64,000 nt of DNA from NCBI GenBank assembly GCA_008921705.1, contig VFFE01006594.1, positions 744,138-808,137 of the forward strand, given 5' to 3'. The notes under the pieces are model-generated. The model made no database searches, was not told the origin of the DNA, and saw only the letters and a list, made by a program, of their open reading frames with translations. Shown here one piece after another: positions 34,599 through 47,153 of the stretch (position 1 is the first letter of the stretch; the number at the start of each line of letters is the position of its first letter). Origin of the DNA: Burhinus oedicnemus (lineage: Eukaryota > Chordata > Aves > Charadriiformes > Burhinidae). The position numbers and the translations under genes were made by a program.

Positions 34599-35448
34599 CT
34601 GGCTCAGTGGATGAAGGGAGAGCAGTGGATGTTGTTTATCTTGACTTCAGCAAGGCTCTCGCCATTGTCTCCCAGAACAGCCTCAAGACAAAATCTTGAA
34701 GTATAGACTAGATAAGTGGACAGTGAGGTGGACTGAAAAGTGGTTGAACTGCTGGGTTCAGAGGGTTGTGATCAGCAGCTCAAAGTCCAGCTGGAGGCCA
34801 GTCACCATTGAGGTACCCCAGGGAGTTGACACTGGGGCCTGTACTGTTTAATCTCTTCATTAGTGACCTGAACAATGGGGCCAAATGCACCCTCAGCATA
34901 TTCACAGATGATAAAAAACTGGGAGGAGTGACACATGAGCCAGCAATGTGCCCTTGTGGCAAAGGTGGCCAACAGCCTCGTGGGCTGCATTAGGCAAAGC
35001 GTTGCCAGCAGGTCAAGGGAGGTGATCCTTCCCCTCTGCTCAGCCCTGCTGAGACAGATCTGGAGTACTGTGTCCAGTGCTGGGCTCCCCAGTACAAGAG
35101 AGACATGGACATACTGGAATGAGTCCAGCAAAAGGCCACAGCGGTGATTAAGTGTCATACAAGCAGAGGCTGAAAGAGCTGGTATTATTCAGCTGGGAGA
35201 AGAGAACACTGCAGGGGAAATATAGGAAATTCTGTGTGAACGTAAGAAATAACTTTTTTACTGTTCAGTGGTCAAAGACTGGAGCAGGTTGCCCAGAGAG
35301 GCTGTGGAGTCTCCATCCTTGGAGATATTAAAAACCTGACTGGATGCAGCCCTGAGCAAGCTGTTCTAATTGCCCCTGCTTTGACCAGGGGCTGGACCAG
35401 ATGGTCCATAAAGGTGCCTTCCAAGCTCAAACTGTTCTGTGATTCTGC
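34599..35448 (+). mobile_element. old CR1 retrotransposon, 3' part (CR1-8b)
   Basis: It continues CR1-8 after LTR-A. It has the first catalytic Asp region ('cttgacttcagcaaggct', 34638-34655), the catalytic box reading FTDDKKLGG at about 34901-34927, then an internal deletion of roughly 200 bp near 34935, where the sequence jumps to the QQCALVAK region. After that come the C-terminal region and a diverged 3' end ('tgttctgtgattctgcg'). It has no 13-nt deletion at the SREVILPL site (about 35015). No open frame remains. Confidence 0.88.
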
Positions 35449-38400
35449 GAGGTGAGCACGTCTATATATGTATACATGTGTGAACACCCAGATAGTTTGA
35501 GTGCATAAACTCTTCAGAAAATCAGGCTTACAGAGATAACAGAAATTCTGTGATGCTTGTTTCAGGGGGAGTTAAAAAGTTTGGTGCTCATATGCAGAGC
35601 ATTTTTTTTAATCAGTCTATGTTTAGGTTTGGGTCTTCTATGGAATACAGGCCACAGACCTTTTAGCATATAATACCTAGAAGTATATTCAATGTATTTT
35701 GGTGCAAATCCTTCAAAACTAGTAGAAAATGCACATTAAATGCAACACCTTGTATGTCAGGCAAGCAAGTCAGACCAGGTTTTGGTTGCCTTGCAGTGTC
35801 CCTCACCAAGTTGTGGTGTTCTAGCTCTGCGGGATCTTGGGCCACCCATTCTGCCTAGCCCATGTTTATTCAGTATAGGGAACTGTACTTCCATTTGGGA
35901 CCACTCAGAACTGACAGAGAAATACTAGGAACAATCCTCCTGCTTAATGTCTATCCAGTGCTATAATTTAAAAAAAACCCAACAACTTCCACTTTTTATT
36001 CCTTCCTTTGTTGACTAGGCACCAGCATCTTGCTTGCTTCCGTTGCTGCTTCTCTCCTCTGACAGTGTTTAAGCCCCTTTGAACAGCAGCCCATGGCAGG
36101 GGATGCACGGACGGATTGTCTGCTGAAACAGATAATTTATTGTGCAATAAATAATTCAGCACAAATCATAAAGCCTAGCTAGTCTGTTACTTTGAATGTC
36201 TTCAAATCTACACATCCTATATTTTATTTTTTCAATCAGCTGCAAAGATGATGCAGAACACAAGCAGAACAAGATCAAAGGCTGCGTATTATTTCACTGT
36301 GTAAGTCTATAATGGAGACACAAAGGAAAACAATTTCTCCTCTTCAGTCTATCATGTTATTTTATGTCAAGGCTAGTAAATGAAGGCTCCTCTCTGTTGC
36401 TGAGGAAAAGTCTTAACAGGAAACCCTTGAGCTGAGGACAAGGCAGAACTGGTACTGGGATTGCCTGTTCTGGGGAAGTGCTCTTGCTCTCCATCACCTT
36501 CCAGGGTCCGCTGTCAGTCTCCAGGAGGAGCTTGGGTCTTGAATCCAGTCTTGTTTTGGGCCAGTTAGTGCAGCTGAGTTAGATAAGCTTGGACAGTCAG
36601 GGGAAACATGGATGTTATAATTGTTTTCTTGAGGAGTTCCTATGACTCACTCAGTTTTTATTATCTGTATTATGCTGGTTAAGGTCTGAGTCAAGGAAAC
36701 ATTTGACCCTGAGCTTTGTTCACTCCTATTCAGAAAGGCATTTTAGAGCTTTGTGCACTTAAGCATTTTCCTGGAGCATGGCAGTTTTCTGAGGTAATGT
36801 CTGTAGCCATCCCACTGGATTTAATGGAGAAAGATCCCGTTGACTCTTGGAAGTTTGGATTCAGCTTTCTCTTTAGTAATGTTGACAATGCTGAAAAAAA
36901 TTGAGAGATCCTCTAATAGGCATCACCCATAGTATGTAGCTGTGGAAGGGGACAGGGTGAATTGAGCCACCTCTGCTATTTTTGCTCGGACTGTCCTGGA
37001 GCTGCAGAGATTGAGACCATTTGAGTGTTTTGGGGGACCAGTACCAAAGAATCAATGACAGTTCAGACAGTTGTGGAGGAGGTAAAAGTTTCTTTCTCTC
37101 TGCTCTCTACCTGGGAGCAAGTTCAGGTGGGCTGGGTGACTTGATGCCACGATGGAAACTGAAAAGACAAGACTAGAAGAGATGAGATCCCCGCTGCAAG
37201 TAATTTCTTGACCCTTCTGTTTCCCTCTACCTTGTACCCGCCAGACCATAACAAAGCAAGCGCTTTGCTGGGGAAAGGGGAGACAACCTGGGCTGGAAAA
37301 ACAGGACTACTGCTGTGGTAGGGAGCCCACGCAGGTAGCATTGTCCCAGCTCTGGATGGGAGCACAGTGGGGAGAAGGAGGTTCAGCAGGACCAGGCAAC
37401 ACAGACCTGCAGTACTGCTGCTGCATCCAGAGCTGGGTATTACCAGTAGAGCTTCCCACCAGCACCTGGTGTCACTTCTGCGGTCCTAGGACCTACCTAA
37501 GGGGTGGCAGTGCCAGCCACATGCTTTTTGCAGAAACACCATCCCTGCCACCAGAATGCCCTATTTCTCAGAAAGTGGCTTTACAGATGGTCCACAGCAG
37601 TCCTGCCCTACCTAGGAACAAGGCTTTTAAACACCCTCGCCGCCACTGTGGCCTTTCTACACCCTGTGTGTAGCAAGTTCACCACCTCGCCTGCGTGCAT
37701 GTCGCTGCTCAAACCAAGAAACCCGGTTAGTAACACGCAGCCAGGACCAGCCGTGGTAACAGTGGATGTACAGTGACCTACTTTTAACACAGCTTATGTA
37801 GCCTTTCTTGCTGCTTTATGCTTGAATGGCAGAATTTGCAACAAAAGGTCAATTTATGGCAGCCTTTTATTGCAAGGTTCTTTTGCTATAGTCCAAAGTT
37901 ATAATGACAAAATGCTCCGCTGAGTACAATGAGGACTGCAAAAATCAGCCCCACTTTTTATATAAGGCTTTAAACTTTATCTTTTTTAAACAGCTATTGG
38001 TGCTAAGCTAATTTTTTTTTTTGTTTGCTTGCTTATGAAGAAATCTTTATTATTTGCATGGAAAGCAATAGAAGAATATGTCTGAATATGAATAGAAAGG
38101 TTTGGCAATGGGGGTTTAAGTAAATTTATAAAAAGTGCTTCTAAAGCTCAGTGAACCACCCCCCTGTATGGAGGGAGAAGAGTCTAAACCACAGCAGCCC
38201 AGAAAAGTGGACGCTGCGTAGCAAAAATGAAACGGGAACCTGGCCCCTGCTAAGGGAAGGCACAAAGGAAATCTGATGTGACCCAACCACGCAGGGTCAT
38301 AAACAAGCCGAGACAAATGCAGGAGGAAGGACACTGTGACAATAGTTAGCCCAGAGGGCTGAGACACATGGCTGAGTTCTTACATGTCAGCTGTGCTGCA

Positions 38401-40531
38401 ATAGCTGGCTGATTCATACACTTCGCCTACGGCAGCCATGAGGTAAAACCCATTATGTGAAGCCTCAGTGGAAGAGGGTTAGATGAACGTGCTTTCCTTG
38501 CTACTTGCAAAGGGGTGAGAGCGCGTACGTGAACAGTCACCACAGCTCAGCTAAGGTGTGGGCATCCACCACCTCTCTGCGCACCCACTGGGCTCCCATT
38601 CTGAACTGACCCCAGCCCCTGTCTAAGAAGGGTTAGCCTCTTGCAAATAGGAGCTGCGGAGTGTGTTAGCATAAAACTTTTTTGCCACCAGCTCAGGGTA
38701 AGCATATGATGAAGCAGAGGGACCCTGATGCCGTGCAGTGCTTCCTAAGGCTTTAGTAACTCCCTTGCATGTCTGAACCTTTAGCGGGGCCATGCCATTG
38801 GCAACCGTTGAACATGAGGAGATGCCCTAAGCCTGTACAGAGCCTTGTTGAGCTGAAAGGGTGGTTTGTCATAAATCCTGGGTGATGGCAGCCTGTGTCA
38901 ACCTCTCCTAGCAGGGTGCCAAGGACCATGCACCCAGTACGGGCAGAGCCTTGTTTTCCTCTCAGCTTTGTGCCAGATGGCAAAAGCAGCCTTGCCAAGG
39001 TTGCTGTACAGCTTCTACTCCTGCCAGTAATCTGGGTAATCTCTTATCTCACCTTATTTCACTGTTTATAGCCATGAGAGCCGAACCCTAGACAATGTGT
39101 AATGGGTGAGTTATGTTAGACGTCGTCGAGCCAATAATGATTCTGGAGCAAGGGCATTGCTAACTGCATACTAGAGTTCAAAGCACCAGGGGTGGAAATC
39201 GGCAATGGCAAGTGATTTGAGAAATCGCTGTGTCCCAGCTTCAGTTTACTCATTCACTGCACTGTCTGCTCTTTAGGACTGATGGAGGGTTTTGCCTAGA
39301 GGCAGTTGAGTGATACTGGTCATGAGACACTCAGCCACAATTTCAAGTGAAAGGCTTGTTAGTCATCTTTCCTTCTATCTCGTGTATCCTCACGGCTAAC
39401 AAACATCTCACAGCTATCTCCCAGGATGCTGGGAAGTTAGACTCTCTTCAGTTTGAGTCGTCTCTGTCTCCGTGTGTTCCCAGTGCTTTGTCTGGGTTTA
39501 CGTTGGTAACAACTCTGGCTGAAATGAATCTCCAACAGCAATTGGAAAAGATACAAAGAAATCATATCTTTCTTAGCTGGATTGACTCCTGAGTTTTGGC
39601 AGGACTAAGGAACTCTTCAGACAGAATGGAAGCTGCTAATATAATCAGTTACTCCACAGAGAGCATGATCTTTTACATGCAAACATATTAGTACAGTCCC
39701 TTTCTGAGTCTTAATTACTGGGTGGGTATAAAGATAAAGGCGATTAAAAAAACTCATCAGTCATGAACTGACATAATTGTTTGCATCAGGGAAGTAGGTC
39801 CACACTTCTGTAACATCATGAAATCTTAACACAAGCCATCACTGTAGAACTGGCAACGCTGATGGTCTTTTTAATAATAAATAGGGGGACAAAGTTTCTT
39901 TTAAAGACTTGATCTTAAGTTGGGCTGAACATCTCACGAGTCCTTTCGTGTAAAGTGCTCCGTACATTTCTGAATCAGCCTGGTTGAAAGAACGATGAAC
40001 TATGCAGACAAGTGCCTAGATGTATGAGTTTTCTCAGATATAGTCATAACCACATCCTGAGTTAGGGTGCCATGTTTGCAACCATCTTATCAAACAGCAC
40101 TTGTTGTTACCAGCCTATCAGTGACAGCAAGGCACAAGTGTTGAAGTAGAGAGAGAGATAAGGGAAAGAGAAAATTCTCTGAAAGGGAAAATTCATCTGG
40201 GAAGATGAGTGATGGGGCCCCCCAGTTGGGTGTCCTCTCCAGTGTAGCAGGGTCTCGTATTATACGTTCCATAATTACAGAGTTTTCATCAGGAACTGTT
40301 CAAATTCCCTGTGGGGGAAATTTGTGCTTTATTCCTGCTTGTGATGCTCTTCGGAGCACTCTTTTATCAGGGTGTGTGTTGCTTGCTAATCTTTGTGTAT
40401 TGTTGGGTCCCCTCGTTGAAAGCTACCACCAGGGGGAAGGGAAGGGGGAGGCGTGAGTCTCACCCTGGTGGCAATTGCTCCCCTTGAGAACCCACTGTAA
40501 TGACACTATCAGGGTCTGCATGTTCAAGGCC

Positions 40532-40573
40532 ATGAGAATAACAGCGTGAGAACAACAGTGTGAGAACAACAGA
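40532..40573. repeat. 14-bp tandem repeat, three units
   Basis: atgagaataacagc / gtgagaacaacagt / gtgagaacaacaga lie head to tail. The last two differ by one base and the first by three, suggesting a recent second duplication. Confidence 0.85.
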
Positions 40574-41204
40574 GGAAAACAACTGTCGCAGAAGCTCTGG
40601 AAACACTCCTGCGGCAGCTGGGGAGAAAGGGTGCAAAGCTACAAGTGAAAGGCAGGCTACCGAATGGCAGCTAGAAGGCCCTTAGTGTTACACGGACTAA
40701 GGCACCTATGGTACTGTGCCGCAATGAGAAGAGCTGGCATCCCAGAATGGGGCCCACAATATTGGGGGTGCTGAGCAGGACATTGCTAAGACAGTCTGAA
40801 ATGTGAAGTCAATCTTGAAAATGCTGCCTTTCTCTTGGACTTAGGTATTTACCTGAAAGCCCAAAGTAGGTGTCAGCTTGTACCTTGGGACATCCAGCTG
40901 TCTGGCTGCAGAATACTGATGATCCACAATTCACCTTATAGTCCTCCTTACAGCCAAGCCAGGACCTGGCTGGGACAGGTCATGATTTCCAACCTGTGCA
41001 CCCACATCTTCTTCCCATGGGAGCTGGAGAGTGGAAGGTCACTGCACACCTTGGTGTCCCCATGGCACACAGTCAGGAAATGGCAAGGGCTATCATCCAG
41101 ACTGGGGATTTGCAGAGCACTCCCATACACAACCACAATCCTCCCCTTGGGTAGAGATTACCAGCTAGCCTTTTTTTCTTCCTGAACGTAACTGGAACAG
41201 ATAA

Positions 41205-41225
41205 GTTGTTGTTGTTGTTGTTGTT
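41205..41225. repeat. (GTT)7 microsatellite
   Basis: Seven pure GTT units followed by an A6 tract. Confidence 0.9.
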
Positions 41226-42649
41226 AAAAAACCTACTAGTAGCACTTCCCAGAAATGGTGAGACCTGGGATTCACACCCTCAGCCTGAGAGATTTCAAAG
41301 TCATTGCTTCCCTTTCCACATGAGCATCTTCACAGGTTTGCTGGAGGTCACTGAGAGAAGGAAATGTTCCCCACACTTCACATCCCTAATTGTAGCAGGG
41401 TTATTGTGCAAAAAGGAGTGGAGACTTTGCATCTGCAAGAGAAGGCAAGCAAAAGAGATCCTGCTTCTGTGGGGAATTAAGCCCTCTTGTTTGGGCTCTT
41501 CTGGGGTGGGTAATGAGGAGTGATGGTTAATCTTTGCACCAGGGACTTCTCTGGTCCTGCTTCATGATATGAAATATAGAAATAGAAATAGGAGTGAGGA
41601 GCAGAGCTCTGGGCTAGCTCCTCCTGGGGGGAGTGCCAGTGGCTACTTACCAGTGAGAGACCTCTTCCTTGGTCTTTCTTTGTGTAGGGTTCAGCTTCAA
41701 CAAGAAGGGTAGGAAAGAGTCCGCCTTGGCATCAGCCTGTAGTGAGGTTGGCAGCAGTGGACCTTCTGTTCTAGTCTTCTCTCTTGAGTTGTAAACTTTT
41801 CTAGACAAAGCTCAGATTTTCGTGACGTGTCTATACACCAGCTAGAATAATACTGCCAAGCACCTTGCTATTATCTTGCTAGTGTCATTAATTACTCAAT
41901 TATAGATGGCCATGATATGTTAATGATAAACCTTAGCCTGATTTCTGAGGAGAATGGAAAATTGGGTTAGTTTCCCTAGCTCTGGTCTCATTAAAGCATC
42001 ATGTCATTCTCATTATAATGTGATTTTCATGACTTAATCTATTATTTACTGCAGGGGAAATCTGAAATGCACAGAATATATTTACAATGTGAAAGGGCTA
42101 CTTGGATACTAGTCTTTGAACCAATGTTTTTTTACAAGGAATTACTTTACAAGTCTGTCTCGTGGCTACTTTTAAAAATAATATTATTTAAAATAGATGT
42201 TTAAGGGATGAGTAACAAGTCTTGGCTTTGCAAATGCAGACATTAGATCACAGTGACCCTCTGTCTCCTGGGGACAACTTCCCTCTCGCTTCCAAGCCAT
42301 CAGATAATGTGTGCTGAGTACAGAGAGCTTAGGTCAGAGAGCTGTTCACATATGCTGCTAATTGGTGAACTCCTCATTTAGTGTTTTAAGGGATCTGACA
42401 CCAGGTAGTGTTTCAGTCTTACTGCCCACCGGACTTCTGATCCGGCAGAGCTCTTTCTTTTGTTATTTTTTATTTTAAATAGCAATGTTTTCTCCCCAAA
42501 AGTTTTAATAGCTGTGAATCCAAGGTGTGTTTTTCTGTTTCGTTCAGAACATGGTACCTTGACAAGGATTGTGTTTTCCCATCTCCGTCGATGGGTTCAG
42601 CGGTGACTCAGAGTGAGACATGCCGAACAGTCAGCGCCTCTCCCCGCAG

Positions 42650-42844
42650 TGTCTGGCCATTTACAGAACTCCCTCACCACCCATATGTCGTTGTGGTTTG
42701 AGAGGTCTGACAAGATTGCCATCAAAAGTGGAAAATTCGGGAAAGCCTAAGTCTATTTCAACATCAGCAGCTGGTTTAAAAGGCCAAAGCACGGAGAAAG
42801 CAAAACCACAAAGATACAGGAACTGCAATGCAACTGTTGTCAAG
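42650..42844 (+). CDS. possible internal coding exon 1 of a hypothetical gene (unrecognised)
   Basis: It follows a good acceptor (pyrimidine-rich, CCCCGCAG at 42642-42649) and ends at a near-consensus donor (AAG then GTAAAT, 42845). The 195 nt are open in one frame, phase 0 at both ends: 65 codons starting CLAIYRTPSPPICRCGLRG and ending NCNATVVK. The composition is Ser/Lys/Pro-rich with a CxC pair, suggesting a disordered region if real. I do not recognise the protein. A second frame in the same area (42549-42701) is also open for 50 codons, which weakens the case. Pairs of splice-like signals around open frames of this size do arise by chance, so confidence is low. Confidence 0.25.
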
Positions 42845-45592
42845 GTAAATGCAAACAACATAAAGCTGTGAAACATGGTCTTTGTAAGCTGAGGCTACAG
42901 TTAGAAATATCTCAGTTTTTCCTTCCAGTCTATCAGGGCCTATATGCGTGAGGACGCTGCAGGGCAAATGGCACAGGAGTTCCCTTCCTTGTGTGTACTT
43001 AGTGGATGGTCTACAAAGATCTCTCTCTCTTGCACTCAGGAGGAGGTGAGTCTATCATGCCCAAGAGAGATGGAAGATGCAGGAAGAAAGTCAGCCTCTC
43101 CATGAAGCAGGTCCTTGGGGGACAGATGAGCAGGCTTGAAGGCTTTCAGCATGCTTCTTCACAGCCATTATACTCTCCTGCTACTTGGCATCTATGGTTA
43201 AATCTGTGGATGTCTGACCTGCTCAGCACTGAAGAGGAAGAAATAAACAGTCTCATTTCTCCAAAGAAAAAAAATAGTCCCTTATCTTCAAGGTGTCACG
43301 TATTTTCAAGTGTCTCCACACTTGAATATCTACCTGGAAGCCTTTTGGGTCTGGTGCTTAGTGCCCCTGAAATTCACAGCTCTAAACGGTGTTATGAAAC
43401 ACGGTGGCTATTCAGTGCTTTGGAAGGAGCAGACGCCTGGAGTTGAAACATGCCGTTTGAAGCAGCCTTTGAAATACAGTGAAAATGCAGTCAGCTGTTG
43501 TTCTTAAATAAAGGGAATAGGAGAGAGAACACTAAATCATATCTGGTCTTTGCCTTCAAATCCAGCCATTCATGATGACTTCTTTTTACTCAAAACCCAT
43601 CATGCCTTGAGATTTTGCCATCTGCTCTCTTTCCTCTGAGGAAAAGTCTGCTTCGTTTTACCTACCTTGCAAAAATTAATATCGTAACGAGGAAAGCACT
43701 CTGCTGTACTGGTTTGCAGTACACCATGAGGTAAAATGACCCACAAGTCCACATCCTTGACCAAATTTGCCAGTGTCTTGCCATCTCTGTATTTGTAACC
43801 ACTAAAAGGCATCCACCCCACATGATATGTGAGCTGGAGCAGCAGTGCTGGAAAGCCACCTCTCTGTGCGAAGAGTTGTCTTCTGGAGGGTGTAGGTATC
43901 GTAGGCTTTTTAGTGTGGCAACATTAGTAACTGCATGTTATTAAATCTCCAGTCATTGCCTCTAGGCCAGGTTCGTGTTGTTTTAGCGCTCTGGAGATGA
44001 ATGTTGTCAGTCTCTGTAGCCCGTCCAGCTCCAGCATGGACATTGCTATTCCACCCACCGAGCTCTCTCTGCCGTTGCAGCAGAAGATGCTCTTTGTGGG
44101 CTCTGTTAACCTGTTGCCCTGCTGAAGAAAACCTCCCTGATCACAGGCCCACATGTCTTACTAATCCACAGCACTCACTATCCACAGAGGCTGTTACTCC
44201 AGAGAAAGAGCCCTCCTTCCTCCGAGCAGCCGTGGGAGATGATACTTGTCTTGGGTATCCTAAAGCTGCTGCCTCTATGGAGGAAGAGGGGATGACTTCT
44301 CTGCATCTGTGGAAATCCCACACATGAAATAACACCGGGAGCAGTCCCAGGTTACGTGCTGAATGCCTGGATGTCCCCACCTGACCCACAGGTCTGCCAA
44401 AGGTTTTAAAGAGGCTGTAGCATATTGGTATTTGAGACGGGATCCACAGCTTGGTGTAGACTGGCAAGGTTATAATCGCACCCATTGGGCTGAGGATGCC
44501 ATGAAACGAAGCATGGGAGATAAGTTAAAGAGGAAAGCAAACGCTGATGCAAAGACAAGCCTTCACCACCTCCTTCCTCACTCAAAATAAAGCAACAAGG
44601 TGATTTTTGGGAGTACTCATACCATAGGAGTACTCACAGGTAGGAGTTCTCCAACAGCAGAAATCAAACCACCTGCACTGAGGTGACAGCAAATATGAGC
44701 TGAAGCAGGAGCAGATGAAGAAAAACAGGATGGCACAGTCATGGTCAGACATAGCCCAGAACACAGTGGCGGCTCTCAACCTGCCCCCAAGCATGACACA
44801 GTGGTCAGCAAATTTCTCAGGAACATCAGAATGGGGCTGCATTTTCAGGAACACTTTGAATCTCAGCTGAGTTGTTGAGGTAGAGATCACAGAGACATCA
44901 CTTCATGCTCCAAGTGAACTAGAGAGAACTTACTGAGCTATTTGTTACAGGATCATGCTAAATGTAAAAAGCAGCAGTAAAGAGGTGTTAAAATGCTCCA
45001 CACCAGCCTTTGTGAAAGTGAAGTGGTATCAGGATGCAGTAAAAGGCAATCAAACGTCAGTCCCAATGGAACTTGGGTCTCTTTTTGTAGGGCCCAATCT
45101 CATACTGCTTTGATATAAAAAAGGGAGGGAAAAGAGGAAAAGAAGAAGAAAAATATTGGAATGAAAATTTTCTCCGTACAATGATGACTCACAAGCTGCA
45201 AGTCGAAGAAGAAAAGAAGAAATAATCACCAGGGAAGGGAAACACAAAAACAAAAATGCCAGAAGTGCTGCATCTCTATGGGGCTGAGAGAATGAGTGTG
45301 TATCTTGTGATGCACTTGGCTGCATGACAGTGGGTTTCCTCCTGTGTTTCCATCTCAGTAAAATTGGAGGCTGGCGCTCGGGGTATGTGAGTTCAGCTTC
45401 TGATTCTGCAAAGCCTCCTGTGAGGCGTGGGATAAATTATCAAATCTCTCTGGGTCTCACCTGTAAAACAGTAATAACATCCTTTGTCTATTGAAATTAC
45501 TGCTTCTTCTTATGAGTTTCTACCAAACCTAGAGTAACAGGGCCCTAATGTATCATTAGACTCTCTAGCTGCCACTGTGCTATGAATAATAA

Positions 45593-45614
45593 TGTTTATT
45601 AATCATAATAAACA
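45593..45614. repeat. AT-rich inverted repeat
   Basis: TGTTTATT and AATAAACA are perfect complements separated by AATCAT. TGTTTAT/ATAAACA is also the core bound by forkhead proteins, so this could be a paired FOX site. That reading is inference. Confidence 0.5.
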
Positions 45615-46062
45615 TATCAGTGCTGTCAGAGTGTGCACGGAGCAAGTAGAGCAGTGTCTGATAATCGCATCCTGCCACGTAAAGCTTGAGGTGGAAGATA
45701 AGACTCATTCTGCAGATAATATAAAACCCAGCAATGGCCAAAGTCTTCCTGCAGGCAATATAGGAGGAAAAGAGAAAAGGTCAGTTTGGTTCTAAAAAAT
45801 AATGCAGCAACATCCCGTGTGGTGTATCCCTCTGTAATGTGCCAAGACAGGTCCTGACATTTACAGGGTGAGAGATGAGAGTAGTGTGTGTCCAGTCCAA
45901 AATATATATAGTAACAGTAGTAAACCCTAACTTGTATAGCGAAATTTCCTAAATTTACTCATTAAGTCTTCCCCCCAGTTGCTCTCCTCTTCTTCCTCCT
46001 TCATCAAAGTCACCATTTTTGTTAAGAGGTGATGAAGGGTAGAATTTAGGCCATTCAATCTG

Positions 46063-46081
46063 ACTGGTCAATCTGACCAGT
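46063..46081. promoter_or_regulatory. palindrome containing an oestrogen-response-element core
   Basis: ACTGGTCA and TGACCAGT are perfect 8-bp inverted arms around ATC. The centre, GGTCA-nnn-TGACC (46066-46078), matches the ten specified bases of the oestrogen-receptor core element. A chance match to ten fixed bases is expected only about once per million positions. Function is not shown. Confidence 0.4.
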
Positions 46082-46107
46082 TACTGGTCCCTCCACCTGT
46101 GTGCCAG

Positions 46108-46211
46108 CAAGGGACGGACCTGGTCCTGAATCACCATACCGTGAGAAAGGTGGGATGGCAGTCCACCTAGGAGAACCTCATACTTTGAATGCTCAAGAAG
46201 CTGATCTTATG
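46108..46211 (+). CDS. possible internal coding exon 2 of a hypothetical gene (unrecognised)
   Basis: Acceptor with a pyrimidine-rich lead (ending GTGCCAG, 46107) and donor ATG/GTAAGA (46212). The 104 nt read CA plus 34 codons (RDGPGPESPYREKGG through EADLM), so the exon would need one base from an earlier exon and ends in phase 0. It is Gly/Pro-rich at the start; the GPGP string recalls sperm-tail PG-rich repeats, but one short match is not evidence of that family. The preceding partner exon is not identified. Confidence 0.25.
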
Positions 46212-47021
46212 GTAAGACACAACTCAAAGTGGGCCAGGTTACCCCAAATTGCACCCTGTTTGCCAGAATGGTATAAAAAATGGAGATCGTTCCAAAACCA
46301 GCTGTGGCAGGATCCACCCTTGCCCATATAAAATAATTGCTGCTGCGTACAGCAGGGAGATCAGTTCAGATTTTGGACTGTACTAAAACAAGACAGATAA
46401 ATCATTTGAAGCTACTGGAGTTACTTGAGACTTCAGCTGGTTTAAAGGAGGTCAGAACCTGCTTCCAGGTCCATTGGTTAAAACTCATTGCTTGCTCTAT
46501 GCTGGAGATACTTGCTGCAGAGTTAGTCATCTTTGTGTCCTGAAGAGACCTCACAGCAGTTTCTATTAATCAGAATTACCTGCTGGGAGGAACGGTCTGG
46601 TGAACTACAGGGCTGGATTTGGGAACAAATAAAAAGGAAATTCTGTATACTGAGAAAGGAGCTAATCAAACCAAAATCTGTAAAAAATAAATAGTTTGCT
46701 GTGCAATCAGGAAACAGTTTCCCTCCTTGCCTGATTGCCTGTGGGCAATTAGAGGTGGCTGATTTATTCTCCTCTGGAGCACGCCTGATCCTTTGCTCTG
46801 GTGTAATCCATTCCCGGCCGCTCCTGCCAGCCCCACCGGCATGAGAGCCAGTCTGGAGCAGGGCCACTGCCACACTGCAACTCCAAACGGCAACCTCTGA
46901 CTTTCTGTTACAACATCTCCTCGACTCTGCAGCCCAAGCCAGGAATCATTGGCCTGAGCTGAGGAAAGTGCATTAATGCCCATTTTTGTATTAAATTCAT
47001 ATCAAGTTTTTGTTATTTTAG
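46212..47021. other. possible intron, no feature seen
   Basis: About 800 bp of unique DNA. A 116-codon minus-strand frame (46523-46873) has no recognisable domain or splice support. Confidence 0.35.
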
Positions 47022-47153
47022 ATGCTGAAAGGAGTTGGGCACTCAAAACCCACTGAGTATCCGTGGGATCTGAAGACCCAGTTCTCTTCTGTTCTTTCGC
47101 AAATCCGAGCTTCAGAGGTGTCCCGGCATGTGGACTCAGTCGACATGTCACGT
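47022..47153 (+). CDS. possible internal coding exon 3 of a hypothetical gene (unrecognised)
   Basis: It follows a strong acceptor (GTTATTTTAG, 47012-47021). The frame starts ATG CTG AAA and stays open for 184 codons, far past the proposed donor GTGAGC at 47154. The candidate exon is 44 codons, phase 0 at both ends (MLKGVGHSKPTEYPWDLK through VDSVDMSR). The donor lacks the usual G at -1. An alternative is that the ATG begins an unspliced 184-codon frame ending at 47576. I do not recognise the sequence. Confidence 0.25.

Larger units (their letters stand above)
35449..42649. other. unique DNA, about 7.2 kb, no firm gene
   Basis: No transposon is visible. There are isolated splice-like pairs with open frames: acceptor at 36239 with donor GTAAGT at 36301 (61 nt), and acceptor at 36730 with donor GTAATG at 36791 (60 nt). 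Both are short enough to be chance. A 14-bp tandem triplicate (40532-40573), a G-rich run (40432-40452) and (GTT)7 (41205-41225) are the only repeats. Confidence 0.45.
42845..46107. other. unique DNA between possible exons
   Basis: It contains a 146-codon plus frame (43006-43446) and a frame at 44394-44590 after an acceptor-like CCACAG, encoding RSAKGFKEAVAYWYLRRDP and ending in a stop. Neither has a donor I trust nor a known domain. A strong acceptor and donor enclose only GAGGAG (43040-43045). An inverted repeat at 45593-45614 and a hormone-response-like palindrome at 46063-46081 are described separately. Confidence 0.4.

Noticed and set aside
40432..40452. Possible G-quadruplex
   Set aside because: Only three runs of three or more G are present, plus a GG. 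It does not meet the four-run pattern.
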